A stretch of DNA of 64,000 nucleotides from Lineus longissimus. Its lineage: Eukaryota; Nemertea; Pilidiophora; Heteronemertea; Lineidae. The number at the start of each line of letters is the position of its first letter. Position 1 is the stretch's first letter. The stretch lies in NCBI RefSeq assembly GCF_910592395.1, contig NC_088313.1, forward strand, positions 560,501-624,500, written 5' to 3'. Of the stretch, positions 22,820 through 35,675 are shown piece by piece. The translations under genes and the position numbers were made by a program. The notes beneath the pieces were generated by a model. The model was not told where the DNA came from. It was given only the letters and a program-made list of their open reading frames with translations, and searched no databases.

Positions 22820-25800
22820 GTAAGTTTTTGTGAGTTTTCGTGTGATGTGGACAACACCCTTTCTCCGACCGGCAGTGCATTTACATAGGGCACTATGTAT
22901 TGAGTAGAACCTCTCTACTAAGGTCACCCGTGGGACTCGCAAGTACTTTCCTTATTTGAGAAGTGGCCTGATTAGAGAGGTCAAATTGAATGGAAACAAC
23001 CAATTTGGGACCACAACTAGTGTCCTTAATAGAGAGGTGTCTGCTAAGGGAGGTTCCACTGTAGGTATTTTCTCTGAAAATAACAAAACTTTCTGGACTA
23101 ACCCGTCCCCCAAAACCAGAAAACCCACTGTTGTACAGTGGAGCCTCCCTTAATGGACACCTCTCTAATAAGGACAACCTCTCTATTAAGGACATTAGTT
23201 TTGGTCCCAAATTGGTTGTTTCCTTTCAGTTTGACCTCTCTAATCAGGACACCTCCCTACTAAGGACAGCATTTGTCAGTCCCGAGGGTGTCCTTAATAG
23301 AAAGGTTGTCCTTATTAGAGAGGTGTCCACTGAGGGAGGCTCCACTGTACTACAGTGGGTTTTCTGGTTTTGGGGGATGGGTTAGTCCAGAAAGTTTTGT
23401 TATTTTCAGAGAAAATGCGTGCCGTGGAACCTCCCTAAGCAGACACCTCTCTATTAAGGACACTAGTTGTGGTCCCAAATTGGCTGTTTCCATTCAATTT
23501 AACCTCTCTAATCAGGACACTTCCCTACTAAGGACAGCATTTGTCAGTCCTGAGGGTGTCCTTAATAGAGAGGTTTCACTGTGTATGCTTATAGACATGT
23601 TGCATTACATGCTGTCACATACTGGTTGGGCAGTTTACACTAAAGTAATGTGGCAGGTGACCCCCAATAGGAGGTGACCCCTAATAGGAGGTGACCCCTT
23701 ATAGGAGGTGACCTCTAATAGCAGGGATATGGTACAATAGACGGTAGCCAATAGACGTCCCAGGTTTAATACAGTTAGGAGGAATTGTTGTCAGTATTTT
23801 CTGTGGCAAAAAATAAAGATTTGGGAATGACTTTTTGACGGGACTGTGGGTGAACGATATCGACCTTTAGAAAGAGGTTGTTTGGACGCTGACCAGTCGT
23901 GCGTTTCACCTGAACGGTCACAGTGGCTAATGACATTCACATCGGCCTTCTGATGTCACGATGGTGTTGCAGTGACTAAATCATGAAATGACCAGTTCTT
24001 GTTTCAAAATATATTTAACTCGGGATAAGTAATGGTGTACATACAACATATCAAATTTGCCGACCTTGCTTATTCAATCTGAAAAAATGAGTGTTAAAGT
24101 TTTTTTCTTTTAATCCTTGTAATGTTCGGGAAGCTCTCCACACATGCACGGAGCGTGGATGGTCGAACATGTTGTTAATTGTCACTTTCAACATTAAATG
24201 TGATAATTTATGTTTATGGGCAAATAATATGACATACCTTCTGTTACTGCAGCATTCCTATATAGGTGCAGTCACAGCTAGCAAAATAATTGTTCACATT
24301 CAGTTAGCGCCCAACTTCTGAAAAGGCTGGATGGATAAAGAATCGCGTTATACTTTGGTAAAAAAACACCAAGATGGCGTTGATAGTGAATGTGATAAGT
24401 GCGTCCAATCTCCCCAATGTGGGAGTTGGTTTATGCAAGAGTCACCCTTTTATGATTATAGACTTTATGGGTAAGTAAATTTTTTTGTGCCACACGACAG
24501 GCAACACCCTGAACTCTGACCACTGGCAAGTGTGTGTTTATATTGAAATATTGTATTCTCACTTTTGAAAATGTCTCCTAGGTCTGACGGGTCAGTCTGG
24601 GGTGTTATTTTCTTCACTGTTAATATATCAATGGGTTTTCTGGATTTGGGGGATGGGTTAGTCCAGAAAGTTTTGTTATTTTCAGAGAAAAAATGCATAG
24701 GACAAAGGCGGGGATCGATAGTGCAGTAAAGGGTCTGACAGGATTTACCTCTCTGCAGTGGAGACAGTAAATTTTTGTCTGTATTTAAGCCTGGATTTTT
24801 ACACCAGAGTTAACTACATGTATAATAGGATGAGAAGTTTCATATTTTTGTTCATGATGGTGGAGTAGTGGCCAGATAAATTGATGCCTTTTGCACGACT
24901 GACTTTAGGTCCTGATCGGTACTAGCATTTCAAACTTGATCGAATAGAATTGTGGTGAGAAAAAATGCTAGCAGCAAATAGCTGTCATGTAATTTGTCAC
25001 TTTCAATAATTCATAGACAATTACCAAAAAAACAGACGTGGCTGTTGCCAGAAAATGGTCCCACTCCGCTGCAGTTACATTAGCTGTATTTCAGTAAAAA
25101 GATCAGCAAAATAATACAGTTTCTCCCTGGCGTCTGCCACGGATGGATGGATTAACAAACTTTGCAACATTCCTGGTGATACAAGCAATTAAAACTCTAT
25201 CAAAATGACGTTGATAGTCAATGTAATCAGTGGCTCCAATTTGCCAAATTTGGAGACGTTTGGGTTTAGCGACCCTTTCTGCATTGTGGATTTTATGAGT
25301 AAGTTCTTGATATGTTTAAGATTTTGAGGCATTAATCCCCTCAAGTAGAGGGGCCCAGGAGGTGTGACAAGGTTCATACGTTTTCTTGAATTCTGGACGA
25401 AAGCATTATTATCCATCTCAAGAACAATGTTTTGTTTCTTATTTTAGATGAGAAGAAAGAAACAAAAGTTATCGATGATGAGCTCAACCCAGTTTGGAAT
25501 GAGGTAAGGATGAGTATTGTTTTATGGGACTTGATTCTCGTAAATTCCCTAGATATTTATAGCCCCGGACCTTTTGGTACCCCAGTGATAATGGTTTAGT
25601 GATATATTCAACTTTAGGCTGATGTCAAAAAGTTCTCCTCTTCTTTGCAAAAAAGTGTAAAATATTACCAAGTACGAATTAATCTATACTTGATATTACG
25701 TATATTACAGGGAAACACAATTTTGTCATTGTCCGTTGAACCTAGAAGTATTCGTATTAGTATGCCTGGATATATTCAAGTGCTTTTGTATAATCTTTCT

Positions 25801-28800
25801 TTTTGATCAATGGATATTTGTCCAATGTGTGTGTCATTGTAACGAAGCCCCACACAGTGTTGCGCTCTACGACGCCCCAAGAATTTAAACTAGCGTCAAG
25901 GAAGCTAGGGGAACTTCCCTGTGCCAGAGATTTCGGCTTTTGGGAAGGACGGAAGTCTAAACAGATAGTAGTCAATCCCTAAACTATTCGTCATCTTGTG
26001 CTATTATTCCAATCATCTGTTCTCTAGTTCCAGAAGTTTGTATAGTCCTCTTAAATTTAGAGTCCAGAGTAGAGTTTTGATATGCTGAATGAACGCCAAA
26101 TAAAATGTTGATGCCATGCAGAAGACTGCCCTAATGTTTGTCTTTCTAGAGGGGGAGGGGGTCCATCAGAGAGATAAGCATGCAGTGTTCATTTGTTAGT
26201 CTGGAATCAATTTCGACATGCTCCCTCAACCATGCTTTGGAATGACAGTTACTTTTACCACGAAAAGTTTGCAGTTCATTGGATGAGTGCACTGTCCTAT
26301 AATCCTGATACAATCTCATTCATTTTTAATTGCCCCTTTGTTTGCAGAATAACAATAAAAAAGTTACAAATTGAAATTAAAATTGCATTGTTTTGTCTCT
26401 ATACTCTGCTTCCTGTGGCCAAACTGTGCATAGTGTTAGTTTCTTACCTATTTTATGTTCCTGATGTTGTTTTGTGTGCAAATAATGACTGCTAGCCACA
26501 CCTGCATGAAAAAAGCTAATGAACTCATAAATTTCCAGTGGGTAATTTTCGACATGTATTTTTGATGAGTTTCCAATTATTTTCTCTCTGAATATCGCAT
26601 AATTAATTTGTTGACATTTATTCCTGCTATATGCCAGTTGATGTTGTTGATGGTACCATTACTCTGAAAGAATTGACAGAACTTCATGGTTAATTTGTTA
26701 AGGAGGCTTTTGCCTATAAAATTGGTTCAAATATGCAAAAATGCTAATACACTGCTGCTTTGTTCCATCTCCATGGCCTTGTGTAAGGCACTTAACCACT
26801 CTCTTGAGGGTGAAAAGCTGCTTCTCATGGCGATGTTGAGTTTCCTCGACAAAACAAAATTTGTTGTCAGTTTTTCGAAATTCCCCAGAACTCGATAAGT
26901 CTTGCTGGGCTGTGTCTACACACATCGCCCATTGCCTTCTCACATGCCAGCTGTCACCATTTTAATTTCCTAAAGAATGAATAGCCTGTGTATCGAGAAC
27001 AACATGCAGTCTTCTATAGCCGAGGCCTTATTTATAAAATATCGCAATATCAAATTAATTGTGTTTTATCGATTTTGAAGTTTTTCTACTGGGTATTGAA
27101 ATTAACAAAGAATTCATAATTCTTATGGTATCAAATCTTGATAAGTTAGAAAAATGTAAGTTGGCGCGATAGAGGGGTCAAAAATCTTCCCTGAAAGTGG
27201 TGACTATCGATGACATTTAGTTCTCTTGTGCGACAGCTGAACTTGTTTCGATTGGCCACAGCTTTACAGTTAATAGTATACATTTGGCTCCTGCCTGTGG
27301 ACTCCCTTTAAGAGCCCAGCATGATTATAGTCAGTCCCATTTCAGAGAACACTTGTAACAACAAATATCATGAATGATTTGATTGTATCGATTTATGACA
27401 TTACACCATTTACCACAATCGGGTGGTGTCTGACATAGCAATATATTTTTACTCAATACAATGCAACTGGGTTTTAGTGTCGTTTGTTGGCTTTCAATAA
27501 TACGGTTCATAAATGCAAGCTCAAGTAGTTGCATGCAACAAGTGCAGTTGTAGTAGCTCTGGAGATGTTTCCAAGTGTTAGCAATTTTAACCCGCGTTCA
27601 TGTCATCTCCTAAGTTCTTGGAAGTTGGTTGTGAGATCAGTTGGTGCATACCGAGTTCTTCCACAGCTATGACAGCATAGGAGGAGACATACCCACCCCA
27701 TACCCCACTATCAACACCAACTCATACCCACTATCAACACCAACTCATACCCCATACCCCACTATCAACACCAACTCATACCCCATACCCCACTATCAAC
27801 ACCAACTCATACCCCACTATCAACACCAACTCATACCCCATACCCCACTATCAACACCAACTCATACCCCATACCCCACTATCAACACCAACTCATACCC
27901 CACTATCAACACCAACTCATACCCCATACCCCACTATCAACACCAACTCATACCCCGCTATCAACACCAACTCATACCCCACTATCAACACCAACTCAGT
28001 GAAAATATAATTTGAAACACTACTCTTTCAGGTGTCGTCATTTTTAAGAGGGTGTTAGTCTCAAGCAGGTCGCTTTAATGGCGGCTAGTGTATGATTTCT
28101 AACATGTGCATTGTTTGTCCCCTGATGCAGATATGACATGGTCTCACTGCTGTTCGTAGTCGTATAAAGTGCAAAACAAGACTTTCTCATAGTCATACAG
28201 GCGTACATGTTACAGTCATACATACTATGATTATATAACATATGTGTCAGACCCTTATTGGACTCTTATGTATGTATAGACACCCAAATGTGTTGGAATG
28301 CACTGAGGTAATGACAGCTAAATGCCATTCAACTTTGCCTATAATTATATGTAACTATTTCTAGGCCTAAGTCATATAAGTAAGGATGAAGTAATAAGCA
28401 CTTGATTGAGTGATCATACTGGCATTGATCATATGCTTGAGTATTTTTGTGGACAAATGGGAATTGTTGTAAACATGCCGGGTCTTATCATGAATGAATG
28501 AAAAGACATGTCTTTATCATTTGTCTTATTAACAAAGGTTCTTTGTGTAAGCTTGTATAGTCGCTTGGCGCTTGAAATGATATTGTATGACATATAAGTC
28601 CACATACTTCCCATTTTTAAGACCGGATACCTGGGTATTGAAACTATGAATCTTTCTCAAAATATCATTGAATTTTAAATGATAAGTAGAGATTATTTGC
28701 TAAGCTGTTACCTCGAGATATGTACATGATCTTCTATGCATACAGGAATGCGGAGATGGGTAAACACTTGAGTCTCAGTACAACCCACTCGGTGTCTCTC

Positions 28801-31800
28801 ATCTCTGTGGGCACAGTCCTCCAAGTTCAATGGCGATGTCATATGCAAACTGCTGCATTGCTTTCAATCTGGTTCAATTATGCTGCATAAAATTAATCAA
28901 GAATCAAAGAAATATCTCATATTTGCAGAATGTATGAAATGTACATGCACTTACCACATAGTATCCTGATGATGTTGATTTTATGGATTTTCAGAAATGG
29001 AATTAGGAATTTTTCTGATTGAAATGTCAAAAAATAAAGCTTAACTTTTTTTGTGGGTTTTTTTCAAATTTGGTTAGTATTTTGGTGTGTTTTGTTATAC
29101 ATATGTACATGTACATGTGTGTCATTTTGAGGAGAAGGATTGAGCATTACAACTTGAGTAAGTTTTAAAGGTAAGGTGGTCCAGAAAATTGATCGACCTG
29201 CGGTCATCAAACCCATCGATTAGTTGTTTACCTATAGACGAGAGATGTTTTCTGTCACACACAATTGATATCATAGGTTGCATATATTTAAGCTTGTGGG
29301 TCCTTATTTTCCTTCAACTGCATTTTGAGCGTGCTTTCATACGATTAGAGATGTGGTGAAAATGCCACATTTCTCCCTCCTCCCTGCGTGATATTGTATT
29401 GAGATGGTTTACTCTGTCTTTCAGAAACTGGAATTCGATTTGAAGACTAAACCATTATCGCCGAGAGATAAATTAGTTGTCCATGTTAAAGACAAGGAGA
29501 CTCTCGGACCAAACAAGTAAGTTGGAATTTCGACGGCTGATTGTAATTTTTCACTATCTTTTGTTCCAGAAACTTGAGTTTGATTTAAAGGGTAAAGCCC
29601 TCTCTGGTCGGGATAAGTTGGCCCTTTCGGTCAAGGATAAGGAGACTATCGGGAAGAATAGGTATGAGGTTCAGAGTGTTTGCAGTGCCTAACAAAATAA
29701 CCGCTGAGTGCTTGAATGATTGTGGCCTACAGCATATGACAACTTACTTGAAAACTATAGTTAGGGGCCTGCCATTGTTGAGTAGTATCTCTGCACCTTG
29801 GCATGAAAGAAGATGGACAATCAGTGAAAATATGGCTGATTTGTTGTTTTTAGTCTCAACTTGTATTGGAATTAGCAACAACAGACATGCCTGGGCTCAC
29901 AGAATGAAAAGTTTTTGAGCTTTTGAAAAACCGTTTAGGGTGTTTTAGCCAACACAATGTGCACCACGTGGAGGTTTTTCAGAGAAGTGAACAACACCTA
30001 AGGTAAAAAGGTTTTTCATTTACTGAAAAATGTACATTGTTGGTCGAAAAATCTTTTTCAAAACTCAAAAACCTATTACTTACCCAGAGTGCATCTTTTG
30101 GCTGAATTTTGGTGTTACAACTTGCATTGAAAAGGAAGAGTGTTCTATGGAAAACAATATTGTTTTCTAAGAGAAAATTTTCACTTGGAGAAGTTGTCAT
30201 CTGCATAATATCCTAACTGTAAAAATTCCCATTGGCTACAACTCTCACACCCTACTATACTTAGCATAGCGTTGAGCTTGCCTAACACGCCTCACCCTCT
30301 GTAACATTTGCACTGCTACTAAAGATACTTGCCTTCATTGCAGCTGCCTTCATGAAAGCATCTTTTTTGCTCAGTTTTGACTAAATTGCCTTGCGGGATA
30401 TGCAACTTCCTTTAATCAAGCTCAGTGTACAGATGGGAAATCTTGAGATCATCAAGAAACATATCTTGAAGATTTAATGGGATTAAAGTGCAATAAAAAC
30501 ATTAGTATTTATATCGCCGTGCAGCCTAAAGAGAATATGTCTTCAGGTCGGGAAGATCTCTTTAATTTCTTTTAAAATTCTTACTTCTCTCAACTGTCAT
30601 CTTCTGGGGAAAATTTGTAAAGTTTTCAAATTCTTCTTTTTATTATTGTCCACTGATATTCTTATTCAAGTTCTTTAATTCAAGTTGATTTTCTTGCTAA
30701 GAAATAAGACCCAGGGCAATTTATCATAGTGGCAATTTCTAAATTCTCAAACAACATGGGGAATGAAGGCTTATGTATATACTGTAGAAAGCATCTGAAT
30801 GAAGTCTGGCTTGTAAACCTCAGTGTAAATAGTCAACACAGTCTAATTGAACCCTAACAATGCACAGCCTGTGTAGATAGCATGAATGAACTAACAATTT
30901 CTTTTGCAGGGTATTATAACCTCTTTAAACTCGTCACGTCTGTGGATGTACTTTGGACTGCTACTACCCCATCAACCCTCCCCAACCCCATACCTATACA
31001 TAACCCTTGTGTCCCTTAACCTAGTAACAATTTCAGATGAGCCATCGTCAAGTGTTTTGGGTGACTAAATCTCCAGTAGACTGAAAATGAGTCTCAGTTT
31101 AGGTGCCTGTCAGTTAAAGTACAAAATGTAGTTGTTATGATCCCTGCATGACTGTGAAGTGTTCATGGCCCCCTCCAAAACATCTTGACATCGTTTCAGC
31201 CACTCTGCTTTAAATTTTGCCCCAAATTCTGCATCAATTCATGTATAGAAAGGTCAAAGGTTGCTGATCAGTATTAATAAATAAAAGAGTTTTTGATCAA
31301 TTTCATACACTATGCAATTAGTGTGCAATTGCTTCCTGCTCAGTTTATAGACTTGAAAGGTCACATTGTATTTGAAATGCTTTGTATTTACAGCGAATTT
31401 CATAATCATCTCTGACATAGAATAAAATGACATTTTGATGACAAATACATGGCCATAATGAATAGCTCTATAGTGTGTTACCTTTCCCACTTAGTCTTCC
31501 AATATCTGATGACTAGCTGTCTCATGCACCTGTTACAGCCTTTCAATAAATCCAATAGGCCTAAGGTGAATTTCAGGTGAGTTGGAAAACAACTCGAAAT
31601 CGTGTGGATGGAGTTTGCCCGACGTCCTGAAATTGCATTTTCATCAGCTTCATGATAAACTGTGTGTGATACTGCTATATGAAGATATATCGTCTCGTCA
31701 GTTTGCATTCAGAATGCTTTTGGCGTGTTTGCTGGGTTTTTCAAGTGAGGCTGTCAAAGCTCTATTCAATAGTTTCGTGCAGTTTACCAACTTGTTGTGA

Positions 31801-34800
31801 GAGAGCTGAGTGGTACAGGTTGTCGAAGAAAGCAAATAGAATGTCTGGTGGAGTAGCAATATGGGCAGAATGTGTGAAGTGGAAGTGGTGTTGGGGGTCA
31901 ATGTCTGTTTAACAGTAGAAAAAGATAAGGATATGAAAATACTGGAAGGAAAATACTTGTTGGAGCTGATGTTTTACCCATAAACAAGTAATCTTTTTAT
32001 TGCTCATCGCATCAATAAGCGTTGTAGATTGCAGCGACAAAAAGCACTGGTTTGCGTGGTGCTTAGGGAACTGGTCCATCCTAACCACACAGCCCTTGTC
32101 TTCGTCCTCACAGTCACCATCATGCCGCGCTTACATTACTTGCATCTGCTGCTCTCAACCAATCAACAAGCTTTATGATATCCGATCGTGCCCATAATTT
32201 CAGTCCAATAACACGCCGGTCATTAAACATTTAATGCTCAATATATTATGATGGCGGTCGTCAAATGTGGTGCTTTTATAATTGGCATCAATGTGGCTCA
32301 TTTTAACGAAGTTAGGATCTGGTTACACCAGCATATCGATTCAGAATATGCAAACATTTGTAATGATGGCACTAGCAGGATAGTTTGATCTATTGTTGGC
32401 ATAGCATGTAACCCTATAGTCGGTATTGCATGAAAAGGTAATGCTGTACAGCAGTGCATTCATTCAGTTGAATCTGATATCATGTTGGCAAAAAAGGCTG
32501 GTAATCCTATAGTATAATGAGATAGTACATGCCACCAGCTTGTCCTACACCCAATATGGCAAACCAACCGTCAACCGAACTCTTGCTAGATATTAGTTGA
32601 TAGATACTTGTATGGCTTTGAGTATAGCTCTTGACTCACTTTCCGCCGATGTTGACCCATTTTGTGCACATTCTCCCAGGGTTTTTGGTCCCATGGTGTG
32701 TTAATGGTTTCCCTTCAAGTTCCACTGTGGAGTGATATGGCTTCCTGTCAGATTTTGGGCAGTGATCCTACTTTGGCAGTTACCAGTTTAACTTAAAAGT
32801 CTTCATGATTAACCCCGTTCTCTCCAACTACTAACTTCAAATTCAACAAACATGTGATACTTTCAAGTCTCCTTGAATCGTTGAGCCTTTCTGTCTTATT
32901 CTAATTGGGGCGGACAATTCTGATGAAAAATAGTAAAATATATCTTGTATATTCCAGCCTCAGATCTAAATATTAGGTCAGGTAAGTTTGAATTGTGCCG
33001 CAAACATGGAAAACTGCGGTAACAGTCCAGCCTCAATGTCTGATAGTTTTGCAAGTTGGTAATATCGGTCAGAGGGATCCCTCTCTGTGTTCAGTTGTAG
33101 CGCAACAGAGAGCCATTATCATTAAAAAAAACACGTCATGAATATTCCAGTCTCTGATGTATATGATTGGCATTAATCATCAACAATAATGTCAATTATG
33201 TTTGGGTTTGTCAAGTAATTGGCATGGTTTGATCATATCATCTATTTTCAGCTTATTTTCCCAGTGCCTAGGAAAGACTTGACATGTATTTGGCATATTG
33301 TGAATGTTATTCCAGAGGAGTTCATATTGGCTCGTGCAGCTCCATGAATTAAACTGTTTTGCCCCATATTGCGATATTGTGTCTATAAGTATTGATGGTG
33401 GCCTTATTAAGTGTTTTGTGGTTGGTCCGTCTCGATGCAACAACAATCGGTTTCTGCATCATCCCTCAAGGTGACAAAACTGCTTACACAGATTGACTAA
33501 CTGGAGCTTGACCTCGGTAAGGCACAACCAGGCTAGTGTTTGAACCAATGATCTTTTGGTTACTAAAGTGCCTTGAATCTTAGTTGTCTGATTGACTTTC
33601 GGAGCAAGGACTCTCTTGTAGTCGACCAGGGTGGACATGGTCTCAGTTGGGCTGTGTAGTTTGAACCTTAGGACGATTGGATTGCGCACATCCGAACCAA
33701 TTAATACAACTGCTGTACACACTTCATACTGCACCATGTACAAATACATGTGCATAACATGTTATGGTATTGCTGAGACTGAGTTCACCATGGTAATAAA
33801 CATGCTTGCTGTGGTTATGGTTATGGCTATGGCAATTGTTCGACTCCCTGTGGGAAAACCATGTCATTTTCAAACTAATTGAAATATTGTCATAAGTTCC
33901 TGCATGCATATTATTGTGTACTACTACTCTGTTCTACTTAGTGACTGGAAAGAGGTCTATGTTTATTCGAAAAGGGTTGTACAGATGTCTATCCCCGATT
34001 GGCCGGGGTACTGTACTTTCAGAACAGCCTCCAGTCCTCTTGGAAGCTTATGCCGAAGTTACATAGACCTCATTCGTTCATTTCCCACGAGTCACTTTCC
34101 AGGTTTTTCTTTCATTCCTCGGTGAATGCACGCCACAAGCCCGTGCATTCACCGAGGAATGAAAGCAAAAGGGGGAAAATGAATCATGGGAAATGAACGA
34201 ATGAGGTCTATGTAACTTCGGCCTTATGGGTAACCTTGGGACATAAACTCGGTTAGTGGCGAGTGATGGCCCTGAAGTCCTACTATGATTGAATCAACCA
34301 ACCTTTCATTTGAAAAACTCTGATCATAAATTGATGAATTTTGTCCAAGTTCGACATTTTTGATTGATGATGGTGTCCATGAGTGAATATTTGATTGTTT
34401 GGTCCACTTCGTCCGCTCTTCCTTTGAGACTTCATAACGTTTCAACTGTCTGTATAAATAATGTTCATCGGTGCTTCAAATTGATATCAAATTGCTATAA
34501 GTACATAATATCTTTGGAAAGATATTTCACATTTCAGGATTTTTTTCCCCCTTACGAGGTTTGTTATAGAAGGTAATGTCCCAAATGAACGTTTTGTCTT
34601 TATTAAAAAATGGCCAGGGCCATTGTGCTCACCTCATGTGGAGGAAAGATTGATAAAGAGCATGGTCTTGTGTCATGTAGTGTTAGGTTTGATGTAGGTC
34701 CAAGCAATTACAATTTCCCCAAAATGGCCAATTTACAGTACATTCGACCTCTGTGACCTTGAAAAGTAGGTCAAATCAAAGAAGACCCGGGTGACACATT

Positions 34801-35643
34801 GAATGGTTGTTAGAATTAGATGTACCTATGATATAAAATTGGTGCCAATCGGGCAAGTCATTACTAGGAATAATGGCATTTTGAAGAATTTAGGATTTGG
34901 CCCCCTCCCTGGAGGCCAAACGGCAAATCAGATCGCACCAAACTTCGGTACCTGAGATCACCTGACCAAGGGGTACATGTGTACTTAATTTGTGATCAAT
35001 AGTCATTGCAGTTAAGAAACGTGCCATAGTTACGGCCTGACGGCCAATTTACGCCATTTGACCTCTGTGACCTTGACAAGAAGGTCAAATTAAAAACCTG
35101 TGTGACATATACTGTATGGTGGTTAGATGTACCCATGATATCAAATTGGTGGCAATCGGGCAAGAAGTTAAGGAATAATCACATTTTTAAGGTTTTTGGA
35201 TTTTGCCCCCTGGTGGTCAAGTGGTGAATCATATTGGACCAAACTTTGGTCCCTGAGATCACCTGACTAAGGGGTAAATGTGTAACAAATTTGGTATCAA
35301 TAGTCATTGCAGTTTAGAAACGTGCCATCGTTACATCCTAACGGCTAATTTACACCATTTGACCTCTGTGACCTTGAAAAGGAGGTCAAATCAAAAACCC
35401 GGAGGATATATGATGCACCTTTGCTAGAAGTACCTACCATATTTTTTTCAAAATTTCCCGACTACTATTAAGGGAGATATTGCATATTTTCACTTTTAAC
35501 GTTTGGCCCCCTGGTGGCCAAACCATGAAATGAATCGGACCGAAACTTGGTCTCCCAGGTGTCATTACATAAGGGTACATGTGTACCAAGTTTCAACTCA
35601 ATAGCTCTAACAGTTACGAAACGTGCCCTGCTAACGGACGACG

Positions 35644-35675
<32 letters not shown>

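Noticed and set aside
26636-26692. Possible exon VDVVDGTITLKELTELHG in ferlin intron 2
   Set aside because: It ends in a stop soon after, its phase does not fit between exons 2 and 3, and it has no counterpart in ferlins.
27641-28015. 124-codon frame rich in TPYPTINTNSYP
   Set aside because: It is translation of a 23-31 bp minisatellite inside ferlin intron 2, with no splice or family evidence.
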